The notes beneath the pieces are model-generated. The model did not search any database. It was given only the letters and a program-made list of their open reading frames with translations, and was not told the origin of the DNA. A stretch of 64,000 nt of DNA from Clostridiaceae bacterium Marseille-Q4149 (GTDB lineage Bacteria; Bacillota; Clostridia; Oscillospirales; Oscillospiraceae), in the NCBI GenBank assembly GCA_018228685.1, contig CP073691.1:1426001-1490000 (forward strand), given 5' to 3'. The translations under genes were made by a program, and so were the position numbers. This document shows positions 60,030-64,000 of the stretch, piece after piece. Position 1 is the stretch's first letter. Every line of letters starts with the position of its first letter.

Positions 60030-60058
60030 TTGTAAAAGCATGGAAACTATGTTAAATT
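60030..60058 (+). promoter_or_regulatory. sigma-A promoter of the surface-protein gene
   Basis: TTGTAA at 60030-60035, 17-base spacer, TAAATT at 60053-60058; the leader is about 80 bases. The 120 bases upstream are AT-rich and otherwise empty. Confidence 0.5.
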
Positions 60059-60142
60059 ACTGTGTGCCTGTTGGCGCACATATTATAGATAAAGTGTTTT
60101 TCGTGCAAGGACAGGCAAATTGTTTTAAAGGAGCGGGATAAC

Positions 60143-62782
60143 ATGCACAAAGCGTTCAAAGCCTGCACCGCTGTTCTGCTGGCCCTGGTTATGACGGTCA
60201 GCCTGGTCAACGGCGCACTGGCAGCCGTCGTCCGCAATGACGACGACACCATCAGCTACGAGCCCCTGGAGCAGGGTGTTTACTCCAAGGGCGGCTACAC
60301 CATCGACAAGGTCTCCCACCCCACGCTGGGTGCCGGAGAGGTAGACGGTATCCTGACCGGCGACCTGCAGGACCGCGGCCAGAGCTACTCCTGGTCCATG
60401 GCCGAGGCCGGTGACTATGTCTACATCGGCACCTGCTATAACTCCACCTACTACATCTACCACAACAACGTCAAGACGTCCCTGGACGCCATGAAGAAGG
60501 AGGGCAAGCTGGACCAGAACGTGGACACCAGCCGGGCCGCGGCAGATTTTGTGAAGGTCATGTTCGGCACGGACACCTTCGATGAAACCCCCATGTCCCA
60601 GTGGACCCCCGTAATCATGGCTGTGAACCGCTACACCGGCGAGGCCCAGGTGATCTTCCGGGAACGGGACATCCTGAAGGATTACCCCGACATCTTCCCC
60701 GGCTATCCCCCTTATCTCAAGGGCGTGAACTATCTGGCCGGCTATCGCATGGCCTTTGAGTTCAAGGGCAAGATCTATTTTGCCGGCATGGGCAGCCCCA
60801 CGGCCACCCTCATCGAGGTGGACCCCGAGACCAACGAGTGCTCCATCGCCTATCACAACATCAACTACACCCAGGGCGTGTCCAACGGCGTTCACGGCCT
60901 GCTGGTGTTTGACGACGAGATCTATATGTGCCTGGCCTCCGACAACTACGACGGCAAGGGTACCCCCGGCGGCATCATCGTGGCCAGCTCCGATCCCACC
61001 GCGGGTCTGAGCTCCTGGCGGCGTGTGGCAGATCAGGACGACTTTGACGGCCTGCCCGCCGTTATGAAGACCGACGGCCTCAACGGCGGCGGTATCTGGG
61101 ACATCATCGAGTATAACGGCTCCATGTACGTCACCGTGGTCACCGATAAGTCCATCGACGGCCGCATCAACAAGCAGGGCTTCGCCATGTATCGCGGCGA
61201 CAAGCATGAGGACGGCAGCTTCACCTGGACCCAGGTCATCGGCGACCACGGCACCAGCGGCTACGACTTCGGCCTGGGCATCAACTACTCCATGAGCTGC
61301 AACATGTGGGTGTACAACGGCTATCTGTACCTGGGCACCTACAACGATCCCATGCTGGACCTGGCGGAGGTCCCCGCCTCCGGCAACTTCGAGCTGCTGT
61401 ACAACGATCTGGACCATTCCATCTATCTGTACCGCATGGACGCCGACGGCAACTTCCAGCAGGTGGCCGGTAAGGACGACAACCCCTATTTCCCCGACGG
61501 CCCCATCGGCAACCTGGGCGCGGGGCTGGGCAACAACTCCAACCAGTATGTCTGGCGCTACGGCGAGCACAACGGTGAGCTGTACATCGGCACCTATGAC
61601 ACCTCCACTCTGACCTATCAGTTCACCCAGATCACCGACGGTCAGGTAGCCAATATGGACTATGCCGACATCAGCGGCCGGGCCGATATGCTGAAGGACG
61701 CCGTGCTGGAGGTTCTGCAGCAGCACGACAACAAGTATCTGAACTGGTTCCTGGATACCTTCCTGTTTAACAAGTACACCGCCTCCCTGTTCCAGCAGCT
61801 GGCAGGCTTTGCCACGGACATGTCCGCCGACAAGAACCCCGTGCCCGGTTACCGGAACATGCTGGAGGAGTATGAGGCCTTCAAGCAGAAGGTGTTCGAT
61901 GGCCTGGGCATCAAGCTGGACAGTGCCAACTTCGCCCGGGAGTATGCCCAGGTCACCGGCGTGGCTATGTGCAGCGCCGACACCCAGGGCCTGAAGGATG
62001 ACCTGAAAAGCGCCGTGAAGGCCATCTTTGCCGCCCTGGACAAGGCTGTGTATGACGACACGATCCACAACTTTGTGTACTACTTCGGCTGCAACTACTA
62101 TGCCCAGCAGAGCGAGAACGGCTTTGACCTGCTGGTGTCCAAGGACGGCGTGAATTTCGACGCCATCACCCGGGACGGCTTCGGCGACGGCTCCAACCAC
62201 GGTCTGCGCACCATCTGCTCCACCGAGAACGGCGTGTATATGGGCACCGCCAATCCCTTCTACGGCACCCAGCTGTGGCGCATGTACAGCGCCGAGGACA
62301 AGCCCCTGGTGAAGGAGCATACGCATCAGTGGTCCGATACCTGGTCCTCCGACGGCGAGAATCACTGGCATGACTGCCTGGCTGACGGCTGCACCGTTAC
62401 GGATAACGCCCAGAAGGACGGCTTTGGTGCCCACACCTTCGTGGATGGCGTCTGCTCCGTCTGCGGCTATCAGCAAACCGGCAGCGGCTCCGGCGGTGAC
62501 GCCGGAGGAAGCGGCCAGCCCGGTCAGCCCGGTCAGCCCGGCCAACCCGGTCAGCCCAGTCAGCCCGGTCAGCCCGGCCAACCCGGTCAGCCCGGTCAGG
62601 GCGGCGACTCCGGCAATACCGGCAACACCGGCAACGCTGGCAACACCGGCAACGCTGGCAGCAACAGTCCCAAAACCGGCGACATGGGCGTGGCCCTGTG
62701 GTCCACCCTGGCCGGTCTGTGCGGCTGCGGGCTGATTGCCGTGGCTGTCAAGTCCCGCTATAAGGGCAAGCGCGTGGCCTGA
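60143..62782 (+). CDS. Large secreted surface protein with Gly-Gln-Pro repeats and sortase-like C-terminus
   Basis: 879 residues. Signal peptide 1-28 (cleavage near NGALA). Residues about 60-720 look like a beta-propeller or similar beta-rich fold: repeated blocks of GxxYFAGMGS, MYVTVVTDK, YLYLGTYNDP, LYIGTYDTS and VYMGTANPFYGTQLWRM, like outer blades of a propeller. A C/H module (about 725-785: HTHQWSDTWSS, DGENHWHDC, HTFVDGVCSVCGY) common in Clostridia surface proteins follows. Then about ten G-Q-P triplets (790-820), GNTGNAG repeats, SPKTGD (842-847), a membrane helix and the basic tail KSRYKGKR. The sortase signal has S in place of the L in LPxTG. ATG 60143, ribosome site AAAGGAGCGGG. Confidence 0.9.
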   Translation: MHKAFKACTAVLLALVMTVSLVNGALAAVVRNDDDTISYEPLEQGVYSKGGYTIDKVSHPTLGAGEVDGILTGDLQDRGQSYSWSMAEAGDYVYIGTCYNSTYYIYHNNVKTSLDAMKKEGKLDQNVDTSRAAADFVKVMFGTDTFDETPMSQWTPVIMAVNRYTGEAQVIFRERDILKDYPDIFPGYPPYLKGVNYLAGYRMAFEFKGKIYFAGMGSPTATLIEVDPETNECSIAYHNINYTQGVSNGVHGLLVFDDEIYMCLASDNYDGKGTPGGIIVASSDPTAGLSSWRRVADQDDFDGLPAVMKTDGLNGGGIWDIIEYNGSMYVTVVTDKSIDGRINKQGFAMYRGDKHEDGSFTWTQVIGDHGTSGYDFGLGINYSMSCNMWVYNGYLYLGTYNDPMLDLAEVPASGNFELLYNDLDHSIYLYRMDADGNFQQVAGKDDNPYFPDGPIGNLGAGLGNNSNQYVWRYGEHNGELYIGTYDTSTLTYQFTQITDGQVANMDYADISGRADMLKDAVLEVLQQHDNKYLNWFLDTFLFNKYTASLFQQLAGFATDMSADKNPVPGYRNMLEEYEAFKQKVFDGLGIKLDSANFAREYAQVTGVAMCSADTQGLKDDLKSAVKAIFAALDKAVYDDTIHNFVYYFGCNYYAQQSENGFDLLVSKDGVNFDAITRDGFGDGSNHGLRTICSTENGVYMGTANPFYGTQLWRMYSAEDKPLVKEHTHQWSDTWSSDGENHWHDCLADGCTVTDNAQKDGFGAHTFVDGVCSVCGYQQTGSGSGGDAGGSGQPGQPGQPGQPGQPSQPGQPGQPGQPGQGGDSGNTGNTGNAGNTGNAGSNSPKTGDMGVALWSTLAGLCGCGLIAVAVKSRYKGKRVA
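62513..62657 (+). repeat. Tandem 9-base repeat and GN repeats inside the surface-protein gene
   Basis: About ten units near GGTCAGCCC (G-Q-P; variants GGCCAACCC and AGTCAGCCC), followed by GGCAA(C/T)(A/G)CCGGC-type units coding GNTGN/GNAGN. Unit copy number may change by slippage. Confidence 0.85.
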
Positions 62783-62799
62783 TTCCCCTTAAATTTATC

Positions 62800-62835
62800 A
62801 AGGCTCCCGGCCAACCGGCCGGGAGCCTTATTTTA
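62800..62835 (+). terminator. Rho-independent terminator of the surface-protein gene
   Basis: Perfect 13-bp stem (62800-62812 with 62817-62829), loop of four bases, then ATTTTAT. Confidence 0.78.
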
Positions 62836-62846
62836 TGGAAAAGCCC

Positions 62847-62875
62847 TTTTCATTTCCCGCCGCCTGCGATATAAT
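62847..62875 (+). promoter_or_regulatory. sigma-A promoter of yfmF
   Basis: TTTTCA at 62847-62852, 17-base spacer, TATAAT at 62870-62875. Confidence 0.6.
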
Positions 62876-62906
62876 AATGTATTATTGTATCCTGGAGGTG
62901 CCGCAT

Positions 62907-64000
62907 ATGGAGAAGACCCGCCGCGAGATCATGGACCGGGTATATCTCACCTATCTGCCTGCCAAAAAGTTCAAAACCAGCTGCCTGTCCGCCCAGTTCA
63001 TCACCCCCCTGCGCCGGGAAACGGCGTCCTATGGGGCGCTGCTGCCGCTGGTGCTCCAGCGGGGCACCATGAGCTGCCCGGACATCCAGCAGCTGTCCGC
63101 CGCCATGGACCAGCTCTACGGCGCACAGATCAACCCCACCATCCGCAAGCGGGCGGAGTGCCAGTGCATCGGCTTTGTGGCCTCGGTAATGGACGACAGC
63201 TTCGCCCCCCAGGGAGAAAAATTGCTGGAGCCCACCGCCGCCCTGCTGGGGGAGCTGCTGCTGGACCCCGTCACCCGCAACGGCCGGTATCTGCCGGAGT
63301 ATGTGGACAGCGAGCGGGCCAACCTGCTGGACAGCATCCGCTCCATCCGCAACGACAAGCGGGACTGGGCGGACCTGCGGCTTCTGCAGGAGATGTGCCG
63401 CTATGAGCCCTACGGCGTCAGCCGCCTGGGCGACGAGGCCACCGCCGCCGCCATCAACAACCAGAAGCTCCATGCCTACAGCCAACAGATGATGGCCGCC
63501 TCCCGGCTGGAGCTGTTCTACTGCGGCAGCGCCCCCATCTCCCGGGTGGAGGACGCCCTGCTGGAGGCCTTCGCCGCCCTGCCCCGGGGCGCGGGCCTGG
63601 ACCCGGAGCCGCCCCGTGCCGTGGCCGCCCCGGCGGAACCCCGCATCATCCACGAGGCCATGGACGTGACCCAGGGGAAGCTGTCCATGGGCTTCCGCTG
63701 CGCCACCGACGATGTGCCCGCCATGATCCTGGCAAACCTTCTGTTCGGCGGCACCAGCAATTCCAAGCTCTTTATGAACGTCCGGGAGAAGCTGTCCCTG
63801 TGCTACTACGCCTCCAGCACCTATGTCCGCTCCAAGGGCATCCTCACGGTGTCCTCCGGCATCGAGACCGCCGACTATCAGCGGGCCCTGGACGAGATCC
63901 TTCACCAATTGCATGAGATCCGGGACGGTCACTGGGAGCCCTGGGAGCTGGAGGGGGCCCGCAGCACCATGCGCAGCGCCCTGACCTCCCTGTCGGATTC
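62907..64000 (+). CDS. yfmF: YfmF-type M16 peptidase-like protein (partial, runs off the window)
   Basis: 364 codons from ATG 62907 (ribosome site TGGAGG) to the window edge, open throughout. M16 fold: ITPLRRETASYGALLPLVLQ, then DQLYGAQINPTIRKRAECQC, SMGFRCATDDVPAMILANLL and LFGGTSNSKLFMNVREKLSL. The zinc motif HxxEH is missing where active M16 enzymes carry it, as in YfmF, the inactive partner of YfmH. In B. subtilis YfmF takes part in making the 5-aminopentanol modification of EF-P; efp is 41 kb away here. YfmH would be expected just beyond the right edge. Confidence 0.9.
   Translation, partial: MEKTRREIMDRVYLTYLPAKKFKTSCLSAQFITPLRRETASYGALLPLVLQRGTMSCPDIQQLSAAMDQLYGAQINPTIRKRAECQCIGFVASVMDDSFAPQGEKLLEPTAALLGELLLDPVTRNGRYLPEYVDSERANLLDSIRSIRNDKRDWADLRLLQEMCRYEPYGVSRLGDEATAAAINNQKLHAYSQQMMAASRLELFYCGSAPISRVEDALLEAFAALPRGAGLDPEPPRAVAAPAEPRIIHEAMDVTQGKLSMGFRCATDDVPAMILANLLFGGTSNSKLFMNVREKLSLCYYASSTYVRSKGILTVSSGIETADYQRALDEILHQLHEIRDGHWEPWELEGARSTMRSALTSLSD

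Noticed and set aside
60125-62581. Minus-strand frame opposite the surface protein starting with GLTGLTGLAG repeats
   Set aside because: The repeats are only the reverse reading of the Gly-Gln-Pro codons. The plus-strand frame has a signal peptide, ribosome site and sortase-type end.
62513-62657. Possible CRISPR array
   Set aside because: Units are 9 bases long, have no spacers and lie in frame within a coding sequence.

Overview
The window reads as chromosome of a GC-rich, low-GC-lineage-related Clostridia, most likely an Oscillospiraceae gut anaerobe (Oscillibacter/Dysosmobacter-like). The basis is strong G/C third-position bias, canonical sigma-A promoters (TTGACA-17-TATAAT) and AGGAGG ribosome binding sites, a leuS T-box leader, EF-P with YfmF, a PadR/DUF2812 pair, histidine fermentation genes and a NadD-YqeK fusion. 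Species is inference; no rRNA or tRNA gene was found.

Layout. 1-3150: end of an unknown gene, glnS, then two tandem paralogous small membrane proteins. 3147-14435: one long plus-strand operon, glyA-smc-ftsY-rph-rdgB-yhbY-nadD/yqeK-rsfS-ABC ATPase-ABC permease, with mostly 1-4 bp overlaps. 14439-17041: minus-strand dacF-like/rluA-like/merR-like operon. 17053-20446: comEA-like/response regulator/histidine kinase/GerMN lipoprotein operon. 20460-24674: CD1247-like zinc ribbon protein, efp, a cluster of perfect hairpins, M24 peptidase, yqeG, a GH18-like protein, rpsU. 24705-28681: leuS behind a T-box, divergent from trpS. 28696-32285: PadR/DUF2812 unit with twin operators, PucR/CdaR-like regulator, RsuA-type pseudouridine synthase. 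32366-34722: lipoprotein, a small decayed gene, two nucleotide-kinase-like proteins.

34745-35810 is a scar. A promoter and a structured leader that fits a guanidine-IV (mepA-type) riboswitch precede a MATE efflux gene that is frameshifted and then fused to the N-terminal remnant of an IS1182-like transposase. 35818-42323 is a complete histidine-degradation operon, hutU-hutI-hutH-ftcD-fchA, from one consensus promoter; it converts histidine to glutamate and passes the formimino carbon to tetrahydrofolate, which glyA also feeds.

42527-44236: secreted Ig-like/polysaccharide deacetylase and a membrane protein. 45053-51561: a minus-strand operon of two paralogous SAM methyltransferases, two permeases, two ATPases and a NikA-like binding protein, the best candidate here for an uncharacterised system (possibly a metallophore-like uptake pathway). 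51627-54745: a tripartite tricarboxylate transporter locus damaged at both ends (tctA truncated, dapA-like gene fused to the middle of the tctC signal peptide) with its GntR regulator. 54883-58502: class A PBP and a YoaK-family membrane protein. 58526-62835: orphan MsmX-type sugar ATPase and a large sortase-type surface protein with Gly-Gln-Pro repeats. The window ends inside yfmF.
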